Below, one piece after another: positions 1-20,462 of a stretch of DNA of 64,000 nucleotides. Position 1 is the first letter of the stretch. The number at the start of each line of letters is the position of its first letter. The translations under genes and the position numbers were made by a program. The notes below the pieces were generated by a model that was given only the letters and a program-made list of their open reading frames with translations, was not told the DNA's origin and did not search any database. Origin of the DNA: Galaxea fascicularis (taxonomy: Eukaryota > Cnidaria > Anthozoa > Scleractinia > Euphylliidae). The stretch spans positions 32,703,280 to 32,767,279 of the forward strand of contig OX419335.1 of assembly GCA_948470475.1 (NCBI GenBank), written 5' to 3'.

Positions 1-44
1 TTTTCTCTGTGCTCCACCGTAACAAGTCTAAGTTAGGCTGGTTA

Positions 45-105
45 CGGTTGAGTTCGACGTATAATTAAACTAAGCCTTAGTTTAATTATACGTCGAACTC
101 AACCG
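45..105. repeat. Perfect 30-bp-arm palindrome
   Basis: Positions 45-74 are the exact reverse complement of 76-105 around a single central C at 75. The arms contain TTCGACGT and AATTAAACTAAG. The next 100 bases are rich in TCGAACTTAA-like words, as is a block at 14783-14905, so this is probably part of a GTTCGAC-rich MITE family rather than a lone regulatory palindrome. Confidence 0.85.
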
Positions 106-619
106 TCGTCGAACTTAATTTACATTAAATTCGTCGATCCGTCGGCGCTAATTGCTCTGTGATTTTAGACGTCGAAATTAATGCGATCGAATTTAATTTC
201 CCGATGTTTTGTTTCTGATCAGAGGTTACATCTTAAAATGATAATATAATTTTTAAACATGAAAATAATGTATGTATTTCATTCAAACGCGTCATTAATG
301 CGGCCACTGGCGCCACGCACCTCTCTGATACCTCTTATGCGCTCTTGGCGACGTATAAAGTGAATACGCGTGAGCGATATTTTTCCAAGACGGATGAAAC
401 GTCTTGGACGGATTTAATTCAAGAGACTAATTTATGTTTATGTTTAGTAGCTTCCATTTAGTGAATATGACAAGAGACACTAAATGAGGGACTAACGGAC
501 GGACTCGAAGTCCCAACGAGGTCAGCCCCACTTTGCTGAATAGAACAGGCACTTGGGGGAAAAGAAAGCAAAAAGGCTGTAGGCACTAGGGGTGGTCACA
601 GCCAGGGTTCGTTACGTCC

Positions 620-838
620 CTAGTGGTTCTTTAACGTCCACAGAAACAATTGTAAGGATTGTGAGACGGGACCTCCGGTTTATCGTCCTTATCCGAGAAG
701 ACTAGAAGGTCTATCCATTTGCAGATGTCATTGCAAAGGAAGTACTTTCTCCTCAATTATTTAAAGACCCTGAGTGTTGGTCCGGCCGGGGTTTGAACCA
801 ACGACCTCCCGCACGGAACTCAACCAACTGAGCTAACT
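620..838 (-). mobile_element. tRNA-derived SINE, old copy
   Basis: On the minus strand a tRNA-like head (box A-like AGCTCAGTTGGTTGAGTTCC, box B-like GGTTCAAACCCCG) is followed by a body shared with the copies at 4970-5237 and 30218-30486. Shared body words include AGACTTTCTAGTCTTCTCGG (here with a mismatch) and GTTCTTTAACGTCC. This copy is the most diverged of the three at its distal end. Confidence 0.75.
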
Positions 839-2100
839 TTTACACTTCGCGCTATTAGGGACCTTTAGATTTGAGAACGAGTGCGAGATCGAGTAAGAGT
901 ACGAATTTCTAATTTCAAACCAGTCACCTACCCTGAACACTCACCCTTCCTTGTTTAATACTTACAAGTAGATCAGGAGATTGTAGAAACAAGATTGGTG
1001 TCACTAGTCAGCATCTAAAGGACGCGAACATTGAAATAAATTCGAGGATAGTGTGATGTATAAACTAGGCCTTGAATAACTAAACCAAGCCCGTTACCAC
1101 TCATGCACTCTACCAGTTAATTTAGTCCGCAAAATAAATCGCGTGTGAGACCCCAGTAGGAGGGTCACTTTGTTTGTACGCTCACGGTTACTTGATTTGT
1201 GTTGTTTACGCCGGTAATTGTAAGTCGGTTGACATTTCTGATTGTGCACTTATACTACAGAAAAGAAAATAATTAATACGCGGTAACAAAATAACATTTT
1301 ATTACTCTGCAAGAATAAAGTGCTGTGTAAAGATATAAACTTGCGAGTGTCTTCTACACGACAAGTGGATGAAAAGTATACTTTATGTTTCAGTGAGAAC
1401 CAGGACAACGCGTTCAGTTTTGCTGCATGATAAAGGTGTGTTTGGACGCTTAAGAACAATTGTACGGCAAGCATCTTAAATCTTAATCTTATCAACATCG
1501 TCAACTTTTGCCGGCGTATCAAGTGCTGGAGGTACAAAGAAGCCCAATGACGGGGGAAAGTACAAACCCTTGGCTGGGACTGCGAAGCGGATTTTCAAGT
1601 AGGGGGGCTAATGCGAACGCATAAGCGTGAACCAACTAGGGGGGGTCCGGAGGCATGCCCCCCGGAAAATTTTGAAATTTAAGTCTTCTGAAATGGCTAA
1701 AAATGGGTCATTTTTTTGTCTGTTCAGGAACAAACCTAGCGACAAACTACTTCGTCCGGCCGTGTTTGTACGAGAAAACCCTCAAAAAACTAAATTGGAT
1801 CGAAATGGACAAATCAGAAAAAGGCTGCGTTTCCCAAGTGGTTCGTATATTAGCCATAAAATAATGTAATGTACTACTTTGTAAAAGACAGACCTGGTTT
1901 ACTTAAGAAAAAATAAATGGTGATTTAATCCACCAAAAATCTCGGGGGGCTAGCCCCCCGGCCCCACCCCCTGCGCGGTCCTTGCTTGGGGGAAGTGGAC
2001 TTCTAAGAGTCATTATACTGCTTAGTTCCGCGCGTGGTCTCACTGTAAATGGTCATGAGAAGTTCTAAGAACTCGTTTTCAATCATCCTTTAATTTTCGC

Positions 2101-5100
2101 TTAGCTGGCTAAATGCTTGTTCATGAAATCAATCATTCTTCCAACAGACACCTCAGCGATCGTTTCGTTGTAATTACTGCTGAATGGATTAGTGAACGCG
2201 TGCCCAGCTTCGTATTCATAAAACTCGTACTCCACTTCTCCTGCGTCCAGCTGTTGTCTCAGTTTGCCGTACTGCTCTGGGTTGGCTGTGTTGGAGACAT
2301 CTAGTTTGCCAAAGTGGCACTGCACTGGAATCTTTATTGTGGACACGTTCGCCAGCTCCGGAGGTGGAATCCCGTAAAATGGCGCGGCCGCGGAGATTTC
2401 TGGGACAAGGGCAGCGGCAGCCAGGGAGAGAGATCCGCCCATGCAGAATCCAGTGATCCCAACTTTTTTGCAGCCTGATTTGAGAAGGTACTGGGCGGCA
2501 CCTTTGATGTCACGTATTGCACCTATGCAACAGGAAAAAGCCCTTTTAAAGTTCTGTACGTGATCGAAAGCAACAAAACCGCTAGCCGTTCCAGCCTTCC
2601 AGGTGCTCAGTTTAGTTGGAGCAAGCGAAAAAAAAAGTAGGACGAAAGAAAAAAACCCGAGTGGCTCCACCCGCTAGATTTAAAATGAAGAGCGATAAAA
2701 GAGATAAAAGAGATAAAATGAGAGCGCTAAAATGAAGAGCGCCAAAATTGAATAAATTTCACGCTCTGAGAGACGCGTCAAGCTACATTTCCCTTATGGT
2801 TTTGTTTACTTGGAAGGGGGCTTCACGATACACTTGAGAAACCCTATTGGAAGGCGCGGTTGTTTAGATCATTTGAATTAGAAACACTGAATTGTCCTGA
2901 TATAAAAGCTTTGTCTTTTTTGAGACTTCAAAAGCGTTTCTTGGCTGATGTGATACAATCTTTTTTATCTTTTGATGTGAAAATGAACTTATTTTGCTTT
3001 AGTCTCAAGTATTCAAGGACTTCTTCATAACATTCAAGCACTGCACCCACAAATTCAAGAAGTTTTCAAGGACCAAGCAGTTTTTCAAGGAGTTTTCCAG
3101 GCCTGTGCGAACCATAGAGTGCTTGGAACAGCCTGAGGCAGCTAAACAACACGTTTGGCCTAATAGGAGGCAGGGTTGAGCTCTAAGAGATTGCACTCCT
3201 TCATCTATAGCCCAGCGCTGACATGTCAAGGAACACCTGTCTCTTTACTCATTTCATTTTCCTATTTTAAGTCTTCACATTTGTATTTCCGTCTCACAGC
3301 GGCCACTTCTCGTAAATCACCGTTTTGTTTCTTAGTGAAATACTGTTTCTGAAAACTCTCTCCTAAGCGATAATTACTCAAATTTTTTAAGCGACCGCAA
3401 CCACTCTTTAAGCCTGAAATTCGACATCAGTTCTTTTGTTTTATGTTTCTAGTAAGCGACCACCGACTATGATCATGTATGATCGTTAGAAAATCATTAC
3501 ACTCTTTTTTTTTTTTTTTAATAAGAACCAGTAAAATTTAGCTCAGGCTCGATGTTCTTATTTTTTCGGCCATTTCAGCCTCAAAATGTTCTTATTTTGT
3601 TCTTAAAATTATCAGTATATGTATACAGTACATGAAGTGTTCATTGTTCATACTCATAGATGTAATCTGTTACTGTTTACACACGAAAAGTTTAAGAGTG
3701 ATATATATATCTGAAAGACTGTATAGTAAAGACCCTGAATTTTGAAAAGAATCATTAGCTTTACACTGTCGTCGCGGACTGATGTTTGCTTGTTGAAAAA
3801 ACAATTTCAGCCTCAGATTGTTCTTAAATTGTTCTTATTTTTCTAGCGATTTCAGCCTCAATGTTCTTATTAAGTTTGTTCTTGTTAAAAAAAAAAAGAG
3901 TGTACTCAAATGTCACAAAAGTTCAGTTTTTTAATAGCGCTAACCCAGAGTGTCGCGCGCAGATTATAGCAGTTAACGTCCAATACAGATATTTGTATCT
4001 GTAGGCAAACATGAAATGATACAGTAATCTGTTGCAAAATCTTATACAGAGTTTCAACAGTAGTATGATAAGGTTTTCCAGGTGTTATTCGATGCGAAAT
4101 AAGCCAGTGTTTTCAGTCTTTTCCCTAAGAATAATTTTACCTAAAAAGGTAAAATCGTTATGTAATTAATCAAGCAATTCGATTTTGGGTTTATTTTGTT
4201 GATTTTTCTCACAAGGAACCACCTACCGTAAGCGACCACTTTGTCGTGCACCAAGTGTGGTCGATTACAAGAGAGTTGCCGAAGAGAAAGTAAGGGTACA
4301 TATATATGTTGTGCCGCGTAGCACTATAAACACATACAAGTGGTGGAACAGAGAATTAACTCTGAAGTGTAAATTAAAGTGCTAATGGAAACCCATGAAG
4401 AATCCACTGGGCGTTAGCCCTAGTAAAGGGTATCAGGGAACCTTCATGGGTTTCCATTAGCACTTTAATTTACACTTCAGAGTTAATTCTCTGTTCCACC
4501 ACTTGTATGTGTTTATAGTGCTACGCGGCACAACATATATATGTACCCTTACTTTCTCTTCGCCGCGGTTCACCATCTTAATCGTCCCCGACTTTCTCTG
4601 TCCGACCTCGTAGCTTAGTCGGCAGAGCAACGGTAGATCTAATCCGGAGGTCGTGGGTTCGATTCCCACCGAGGTCATAAGAATTTTTTCTTTACCTCGT
4701 GTGGTTCCCTGATACCCTTTACTAGGGCTAACGCCCAGTGGGTTTTTCATGGGTTTCCATTAGCACTTTAATTTACACTTCAGAGTTAATTCTCTGTTCC
4801 ACCACTTGTATGTGTTTATAGTGCTACGCGGCACAACATATAACGGTAACGGTAATGAATTTATATACCGCATTTTCTATGTATATATATTCAAATGCGG
4901 TTTACATCATCCAATCCACCCAACCCATGAAATCATGAAATAGCAGAAAGACCAGACCAGCACACCGGGAACTCCATGCCCTACTCTTTCCGATTAGTGT
5001 GTGGGTTCTTTAACGTCCCACAAGGTTGTGAACATTGAAGTGTTGTGAGACGGGACCTCCGGTTTATCGTCCTTATCCGAGAAGACTAGAAAGTCTAACA

Positions 5101-5113
5101 ATTTGCAGATGTC

Positions 5114-5146
<33 letters not shown>

Positions 5147-6223
5147 AAAGACCCTGAGTGTTGGTCCGGCCGGGGATTGAACCCACGACCTCCCGCACGG
5201 TAGTCCGGCACTCTACCAACTGAGCCAACCGGTCGGCGGTTATACAAGAGAGTTGACTGTGTACCAACCAGAATGGACATTCGTGAGCTATCTATCTATC
5301 TCTCTCTATCTACATTGGTTATCTCATTTAGCTCTGTGGGTCATCAGCTTATATCACACCGCCTTGACAAGCACTGTGCTTGTTTTACTTAGTTCGTCAG
5401 GTTCGTTATTACACTGTTCAGGGCTGGGATGCGAGACTCAAACATTTATTTTACTCCATGGCCAAGTTGACACTATATTTGCGAACAGGTCGATGCTTCA
5501 AAGTAATAGTATTTACTCATTTCATACCTACATGTGTCTGACAGTATTATCTTCTTTGTTAAAACCATGAAGAAAGCAACTAGTAAGAAAATGTAAGGCA
5601 AATGGAAGTATGTATCAAGGTGCACCTTCGTCAAATTTGGGAATTTGCAGGGGCGTAAACATCTCGCGTACTTCCACTTGACCTTACCTCGCGCTCTAGA
5701 GGTTAGCTTAGAGGTTGTTTTCGCCATCACCCACAAACGTTACATAATATCAAAAATCAGTACATTTATCTCGGAAAAACCTATGAGCATGCAGGCTGTT
5801 AACTGGTGTGTCTCTGCGAAAAGCATGTGACGGGATTCTGCGGAAGGTGTTGATGAAATGATATAAGAATTTTGTGTAAACCTCACCTTCATAATCCAAG
5901 TTTCTGACCAAATGAATAGCTTCCGTGCTGTTCTTAGCCACAATTCCCCTGTAGAGATCAGGTACCAGGGTAACAAACTTTCCCAGCTCGCCTATATGTC
6001 TCGCTTGTTCCTTGATTTGCTCGTTCATGCCCCACCATTCTTGAACAACGATAAGACATTTGCTCGGTGCCCGCATGCCTCCGTTAAGTGAACCAGGGCA
6101 GTCGCCGAGCGAATTCGTCGAAGCGAAGGTCACTGGTTGTTTCTGCACGAAAACCGAATCAAACGTCGTATGAAGTTTGAGTAGAACGGTCAGAAATCCT
6201 GGCAGCTCCTCGAAAAGCAGCAT
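2101..6223 (-). CDS. Dienelactone hydrolase family protein (CMBL-like)
   Basis: Two coding exons on the minus strand: 6223-5887 and 2522-2101, joined in phase 1 (donor GAAG|GTGAGG, acceptor CATAG|GTGCAA), giving 252 aa, the usual family length (about 245). It is an alpha/beta hydrolase; relatives are cytosolic and open lactone or ester bonds (human carboxymethylenebutenolidase activates some prodrugs). The nucleophile elbow GFCMGG carries Cys139, Asp187 lies in FGKLD and His220 in EAGHAF. The early Glu62 in VQEWWG matches the Glu that activates the nucleophile in bacterial dienelactone hydrolase, and the Cys-Asp spacing of 48 equals that of the classic enzyme. All catalytic residues are therefore present. 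The start is the first ATG of exon 1; a start at Met50 would cut into the first strand. The 3.4 kb intron holds SINEs and MITEs. The natural substrate cannot be read from sequence. Confidence 0.9.
3498..3904. mobile_element. MITE with TACACTC-T(n) termini, in intron
   Basis: The ends are inverted: TACACTC followed by a T run and AATAAGAAC on the left, and GTTCTTGTTAA, an A run and GAGTGTA on the right. The interior repeats the phrase TTTCAGCCTC followed by TGTTCTTATT several times. No coding capacity. It lies in the dienelactone hydrolase intron. Confidence 0.7.
4280..4562. repeat. Foldback made of two SINE bodies, 121-bp arms
   Basis: Positions 4280-4400 and 4442-4562 are reverse complements over about 121 bp, apparently without gaps, around a 41-nt loop. 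The arm sequence recurs in direct orientation at about 4748-4841, and the loop sequence recurs inverted at 4704-4740. The foldback is therefore two copies of one SINE body in opposite orientation next to a third, more complete copy. Confidence 0.85.
4605..4843 (+). mobile_element. tRNA-derived SINE with Arg-type tRNA-like head
   Basis: Positions 4605-4677 look like a tRNA: the acceptor ends GACCTCG and CGAGGTC pair, a box A-like AGCTTAGTCGGCAGAGC and a box B-like GGTTCGATTCCC are present, and the loop position reads TCT. The anticodon stem has at least two mismatches, so it is probably not a working tRNA. The body after 4680 matches the foldback at 4280-4562, which marks the unit as a SINE with a pol III head. 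Confidence 0.75.
4970..5237 (-). mobile_element. tRNA-derived SINE, well preserved
   Basis: Read on the minus strand, the head is at 5237-5160 (GGTTGGCTCAGTTGGTAGAG for box A, GGTTCAATCCCCGGCC for box B). It is followed by a conserved body ending near CACACACTAATCGGAAAGAG. Same family and same orientation as the copies at 620-838 and 30218-30486. It lies in the dienelactone hydrolase intron, sense to that gene. Confidence 0.85.
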
Positions 6224-6621
6224 TTTCTTGCTTCTGTTGGTTCTGAGATAGCATGCAAAGTATATTGTAGCTGTCTTTGTGATGCGTGATTTTGCGCTGT
6301 AAGGTGACTCAGCACCGATTAACTTGCATTCAAATCACGCTTGACTGGTTGCCATTTTCTTTGGGCAGCCATGCTGAACTATCTACAGGAATATAATTGA
6401 CTCCACTAAAAGAATCACCGTCCCCCACAAAATACGCTGACAGAATTGAGCGGCCAAGCCGCGAAGAAGCCTGAGAAGCACTACTTCGCTACTTCGACCA
6501 GCGCTGCTTCGCTTAAACGCTCTTCGCGCTGGTGATCCATGGTGATCGAGCTGATCGAGAAGACCTCTGGCATCCAGGGTACCCACAAAGGGCCTGGTGG
6601 CCATATAAATAGAATACAATC

Positions 6622-6787
6622 CAGGGTTTTCAACTGTTTTGTAAAGTAGCGGACATACTTCTGAAAGTACCGGACGTGAATGTTTACAGTAGTAAAAAAA
6701 ATCGCCGATATTGATCTCAAGTACCGGACGTGGAATGGCAAACGACCGGACGAAACGTCCGGCCTCCGGCCTCAAATGAAAACCCTG
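6622..6787. mobile_element. 166-bp MITE with CAGGGTTTTCA ends
   Basis: It starts CAGGGTTTTCA and ends TGAAAACCCTG, an 11-bp terminal inverted repeat. CAATC occurs just outside both ends and may be the target-site duplication. The interior repeats CCGGACGT-like words. A single CAGGGTTTTCA end also occurs at 15280, without a partner that I could find. Confidence 0.75.
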
Positions 6788-8062
6788 CAATCTAACCCAT
6801 TTTAAGCGGCCAACCTCCTGTTACGTGGCCAGTAATCATAGTTCCGATGTGGATGGTTCTTCTACTGTTTTTTCCTCTACCAAGCCGCCACTGTCCATTT
6901 CCCCGAGGTGGTCACGTAACCCTTTAAATTTAAATTCTCATTTGTTGCCCTACACATTTCCTATAGAAATAGTGAGGAGAAGTTTTTAACATATCAGGCA
7001 AATCTTGTGTGATCCTGTGCTTAATTCTCGTGACCACTCTGTTTTATAAAGCATTGTCATTACAAGGAGAAATAAGATACTGATCATCATCAGGGTAATG
7101 GGGGTTGAACACATGCAGGCCAATACAACACTCTGGACACTCGGCCTTTTAATCCCCGTCAGAAATAATTAACTGTCTTTTAAAATGGTACGGTCCACGG
7201 CCCTCTTTCAAAAGAACTCATCAAAAAGAGACTTCAAATGGGAGCCAGGTGCGGGAAACAACAGCCTTGGCCAAAACCTTCGTTTTAGTTTCTAGCGTCA
7301 TGGTCGTAATCAAAGATAAAAGCCCAACGCTGTTTTTATTTTTTTATTTTTTTTTTTTATTTGCGGGTCAAGTAAGAGTTTGCGTCCAACAGCAGACATC
7401 CTGAATCCCTTGAGGGTAAACTTAGCCAAAAGTGAATGTTTCTCAATAAAACCGTAATCGAACTAGTCTCCTTCGCATCCGTTATTAGGGGTTGTCACGC
7501 AGGGAGGAGCGTTGTGTGACGACCCTAAGACTACAATTGAACGTGAAGTTTTGCGGACGAACAACATCCAAACATCGCTACTAACATCCAAACTGACAAG
7601 CTAAGTTGACAGCAAAAGAAAAATACTCAGAATATAAATTTTTTGCTACTTTTATTACTATGAGACATTTTTCTCAAAATGAGTAAAAAGAGACGGTTTA
7701 CGAGTACATTTTAACAGTAGTTTGGGACGGACCATTAGAAAAGTGATGTGGACGGGTGGGGGGTTTTCAGCTTGCATTCTTTTTGTCGCCTATTGTTTGT
7801 GCAGGTGCATGAATTGCACGAATTTTTTTGTCGTCTTTTTCCCTTGCAAGAATTCTTTTGTTTTATTCCCCACCCAACCCTCCCCCATTACTTTTCTAAT
7901 GGAACGTCCCTTATCAGAATACTGTGGAGAATACACCAGTTGTTTCCAACAGAGAGATCACATCGACACTGAAAATGAAGCGTTCTCTGGATCGGTAATT
8001 AATAGAACCTTGCCAGTAATATGAAGAGACAATGGTTAAGATAACTCCTTTGGTGCTTAGCA

Positions 8063-8800
8063 GCGGCTGCAAGAGCGATTTTTTGCTTGCGATGGTGATG
8101 CCATTTTTTCTGCAAATAATTGTTGTGTCGCCGGCGCGCGGGGTGGCTACACGGGTGTATGTGATTTTGTCGAGAAAAGTTCAACTCATTCAATTTCTCG
8201 CGATTTTTTTTTTCTGTGATTATGGTGCACTCGACAAAATTACTCAATTCTGATTTGTCGAGAGCAGTACAATTAATCCCAAATAGTACACGCCAGGAGT
8301 ACCTATTAAGTTCCCTTAGCAACAGCGCATAAGAATCGCCAAACGTTGCAAATTTGAACGTTTTGATAGGTGAAACTAGACGAAAAGGCACATAGACCGA
8401 AGTTACCATTTTCTGGAATAATTTGTTGGGCTAATTTATTAAAATCTGCAATAATTTACAAGTTGCGCGACTTCATACAATTCGCAGTTTTGCTAAACGA
8501 ACTATAAATAAAAAATCGCACAACCTTCTCGCACAATTCGTGATTAATTTTCAGGTTCTCAAATTGCACTCGCCTTAAGGCCCGTGCAATTTTGAGAACT
8601 TTCAGAATCACTCGTACCTATTAATCACGAATTGTACACGAGGTCGTACGACTTCCTATACTTATTTAGCTGTCACCATCGCCGCACTTACACGAGGGTG
8701 GCTACAAGAGTGATTTTCACAACGCGCAGGCGACGCGACCAATTTAGAAAACAGGGCATTACCGCCATCGCAAGCAAAAAATCGCTCGGGTGGCCACAGC
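8063..8800. mobile_element. TIR element of about 740 bp with inner palindrome
   Basis: The outer ends (8063-8098 and 8761-8800) share GAGCGATTTTTTGCTTGCGA in inverted orientation. Subterminal pairs such as GGTGGCTACA/ACGGGTG also recur. An inner palindrome at about 8528-8640 brings ACAATTCGTGATTAAT against ATTAATCACGAATTGT. No transposase is visible, so it is a non-autonomous DNA transposon. Confidence 0.75.
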
Positions 8801-8842
8801 TTTAACAATTTTGGTTCAGATTTCCTGAGATTGATGCAGTTT

Positions 8843-9215
8843 TACAGTAAAAAACCCATGTATAAGTACCAAAAGTTTAAGAACCGGTTAGGCTTAAATT
8901 TTCATTTTAAACCCCCTTTTTCATAAGAACCTATAAAGCCTAAAATTTTCAATAGGTTCTTATTTTACAAAAATTAAGGCACAGATGAAATTACAGAAAA
9001 AATTTTGTCTTAATGAAAACCATATATCCGATACTGGATTACATAAGCCCTGTAGTAGTTATCTGTTATCTGTGCTGATCGCTAGCGCCCCTATCAAATT
9101 GTGAATCTATTTAAGAATCTAAGTAGCTTAAAATCTCATTAAATACCATTTCTATAAGAACCTATTTAGGCTAAGTTGGAAAAATCTAAGTTCTTAAACG
9201 CGGGTTTTTACTGTA
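8843..9215. mobile_element. MITE with TACAGTAAAAA ends
   Basis: The left end TACAGTAAAAAACCC and right end GGGTTTTTACTGTA are inverted. The subterminal sequences AAGTTTAAGAAC and GTTCTTAAA are also inverted. The interior carries several copies of ATAAGAACCTAT. About 373 bp, no coding capacity. Confidence 0.75.
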
Positions 9216-10339
9216 GTTGCTATACGAGCAGCTTGCAATAAATACTTCAACGTAGCTTTCACTTCAAGTGGTAGAGAGTCCGTTTCCGCGAAGTAGAATG
9301 AATTACAACGCGTAATAATTGTTTAAATACCGCTGACGTTCTGAAGATAACATTATTTCCGCAAGGAATTAGCTATTGATTCCAAAACTGATAATGTAAA
9401 TCTATTCCCCAGCTAACAAAATTTTATCTGATAAACCAACATAATGTGAAACGTTGCCGGTATCTATAGAGGAAACCTAAAATTTTCCTGATGTTCATAC
9501 TCGTCACAAAACAATTGAAAACTGTCCACCTTTTCTGAGCCAGTCAGACATTTCTACGCGTGAACAAAATACAAAGTAACGAAAAACAATCGCCCGTATT
9601 CAATTTTAAAACTGAAGACCATAAGCAAATGTACAGCCCGGCAAACAAAAAGAACGGTATACAATTTTTTTAAAATTAAAAGATATTCGAATAATAACAT
9701 TTACAACAACAAAACAGGAGGCCATCATACAAGATCTTGGATGATACATTTGCCTCATGGATAAATTAAGCACAATTTGGCAGTATCAGTGTTTACTATA
9801 AGAACGCTGCCGAATTTGACTTTTGCGTTTTTCTTGAGGTATCTACCGTTTAGACATTCAAAGTGAAGTACTCTTCTCTCCCCAGCTTTTGATTTGCGGC
9901 TGTTGAAAATATTGGTTTAGCATATCTTGGCCTAAGGTCTTACGATTATTCTACGCTGAGAAAAAATTGAATCAATCGACTTTATCCTTTCATGTAAAAC
10001 AATAAAATTTAGTTTAGGCTAAGAACTCAGAAATAAAGCATCATGAAAGCAAACATAAAATGGCTAAGAATTCTCCTTAAAATGAAAGAAAGACCTAATC
10101 TACACGGCGGAATTATGCCTCTCCTTTGGTGATCATATACTCCTATGCATTGACAAGCTGTGTAAGACATTTTCAGAAGTTTTGTACCAAAATATTTAAG
10201 TCCCAGTAATTAAGCCTTTTAAATCCGTTATTGCCTCCTTCGATTCTGAGAAGCTTGAATAACCAAGCTGTCTTATCCATTCCTCCTCACCCTGCCAGCA
10301 GTGTAGTCCCTTTGCACAGTCCAGGCACCATGACAGCTG

Positions 10340-18702
<8,363 letters not shown>

Positions 18703-20239
18703 TTTCTCGGCAAAGAATACTTACAGACTTTCCATTCTGTAGCTTAAATGATCCAGAAGCAAAAGCAATTCTGTGGCGTTTTCGCGGAAATTAGAACAGT
18801 CAGTATCCGCCTTCTATTTCTCTCACAAAATTTCTCCATTTCAACTCGAGGACGACTCAACACCGGGAGGGCTGGAGAGGGAACCCGCTGGAAGGGAGAC
18901 TGCCTGCTCGTGAAGTATTGCAACTCAGTGAACCAAGGTAATTTGCACCGGATATAAGCAATAATTAAAACCGCCCGTTGTTGAAGTCATGGTACCTTAC
19001 AGTTTTACCGAGTTGGAAACGAAAAAATGCTGACAGCAGCCTTCAAAATAAAATCAGATTCTCTCGGGTACGAATCATTCAAAATAAAATTCAGGAAAAT
19101 CTTGAGAATATTGGCATGGAATTCGAAACTTAAGCTAAGAGGTACGAGTTTGCCGGAAATTAGGTTTTCAAGGGTGTTGTGTTATTAGCAATACGGCTAT
19201 TGACGGACAAAAGTTGGACTTTGTGCGCTGTTTTACCAAAGGGAACTTGCTCAACTTTGACCGATTTGAAGAGCATGGCCAAAACATTACTAATCAGAAA
19301 ATACACAAAATTTCAAACATCCCAACAATCATTGCTCTTTCCATAGATGTTATTCAATTCTATGCCAATTTATTCTTATATTTTACGCACTTTTATTCTC
19401 ATTCAGGGCTGTTTCTTTTCTTCATTTATTGTGTGATATGCCCAACTTAAACAAGCACTGTGATCGTGTTGTTAATTAAGGGCCAATGTCATCTATTTTA
19501 GTGAAACTTGAATCGCCTCAAGTGCAAGGATACTATACAATTTTTTTTTCGTTCAAAGGTGACCAAGTTGAGACTGAAATTCGCCAAGGAAACGTCAGAG
19601 AAATAGTTTCAAATTCTCCTTTTTTTTCTATTTAATTTCTTGCGGCTCGTTTTTCTATCTCTGGGCTCACAGTAACACATTTTCTTTTTCTTTTTTTTTT
19701 TTTTTACCAAAACCGGTATAATCCTCCAGTGACCCTACCCATTAATTTCCTCTGGTATCTTTTTATTTAGCCTATAAATGACAGCTGTATTTCCTCTAGT
19801 TAGGAAAATAAAACATCGGGAAACTCCAATTTCTAGGTGATTGTGACTCTCGTGTATTATTGTAAAATTTCTTTTTCACAGATTAGATTTCATTTTTGTT
19901 ACAATTAGTCAATTAAGTTCGTGTCAGTGTGAAAAAGCGAATTAAATATATTTTCTTTCTCGCGGTTTCTCGTCTGTCTCATCAGCCTCATGATGAGACT
20001 GACCACGTCATGCATCTACGGACGAAAAGCAAAAATGAGTGGGAAAAGAAGTAGACAATATCGATCAGAATACCACAAAACATGTACGTGAGAGAGGAAT
20101 CCGATTTCTCGGTGAAACAACCCTCTTGGTAGCTGTAAGAACAAAATATTGAATAATTAGGTTATGAGCTACCAGCCAGAGAGTACTGATGAACTATGCT
20201 GATTATGCTGTGCTTGTCGGTCCCTCGGAGTTTGTGTAC

Positions 20240-20462
20240 TTCACTGAGGCATCATCGGGGGAGTGGGAGGGGGGTATGAGTATCCCGTTTCTCGTTAATT
20301 TTTGGCCTAGATATCCCGTATCCTGTTAATTCCTATGGTTTTTATCCATTTAAATTGATATTCGATATCCCGGAATCTCTTTTTTACGCATCCCGTGTCT
20401 CGTTAATTTTGCCTCCTTTATCCCGATAACCCATAGTGGAGCCTCTTTACCCTTTCACGCGT
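20240..20462. repeat. TATCCCG...GTTAATT module repeat
   Basis: Short modules of the form ATCCCG, T/C-rich spacer, C(T/C)(C/T)GTTAATT recur about four times, ending in CCTCTTTA. The same modules occur at 50284-50520 in the opposite orientation, starting and ending with related words (GGCCTCTTTATTGG there). No coding content. Confidence 0.65.

Larger units (their letters stand above)
1..2100. other. Intergenic, repeat-derived, no gene seen
   Basis: No convincing coding exon is visible on either strand. The block holds a perfect short palindrome near its start, one old tRNA-derived SINE copy (about 620-838), and low-complexity G/C runs around 1590-1660 and 1945-1975. The open frames here are short, lack splice context and have no recognisable domain. 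Confidence 0.6.
6224..10339. other. Intergenic between two minus-strand genes, MITE-rich
   Basis: This stretch contains the promoter side of the dienelactone hydrolase gene (just above 6223) and the downstream side of the carrier gene (below 10340). Three MITEs are listed separately (6622-6787, 8063-8800, 8843-9215). The rest is AT-rich single-copy-looking DNA with no open frame of recognisable family, including 6790-8060 and 9216-10339. Confidence 0.6.

Noticed and set aside
2523..2670. Longer N-terminus for dienelactone hydrolase exon 2
   Set aside because: It reads across the TTGCATAG acceptor into the intron; the spliced join to exon 1 restores the family sequence.
4605..4677. Functional tRNA-Arg(TCT) gene
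   Set aside because: Acceptor and T arm are good, but the anticodon stem has at least two mismatches and the sequence continues into a repeated SINE body.
4457..4750. Minus-strand frame with GIEPTTSGLDLPLLCRLSY
   Set aside because: It is the reverse translation of the tRNA-like SINE head and body; this phrase is a well-known artefact in predicted proteomes.
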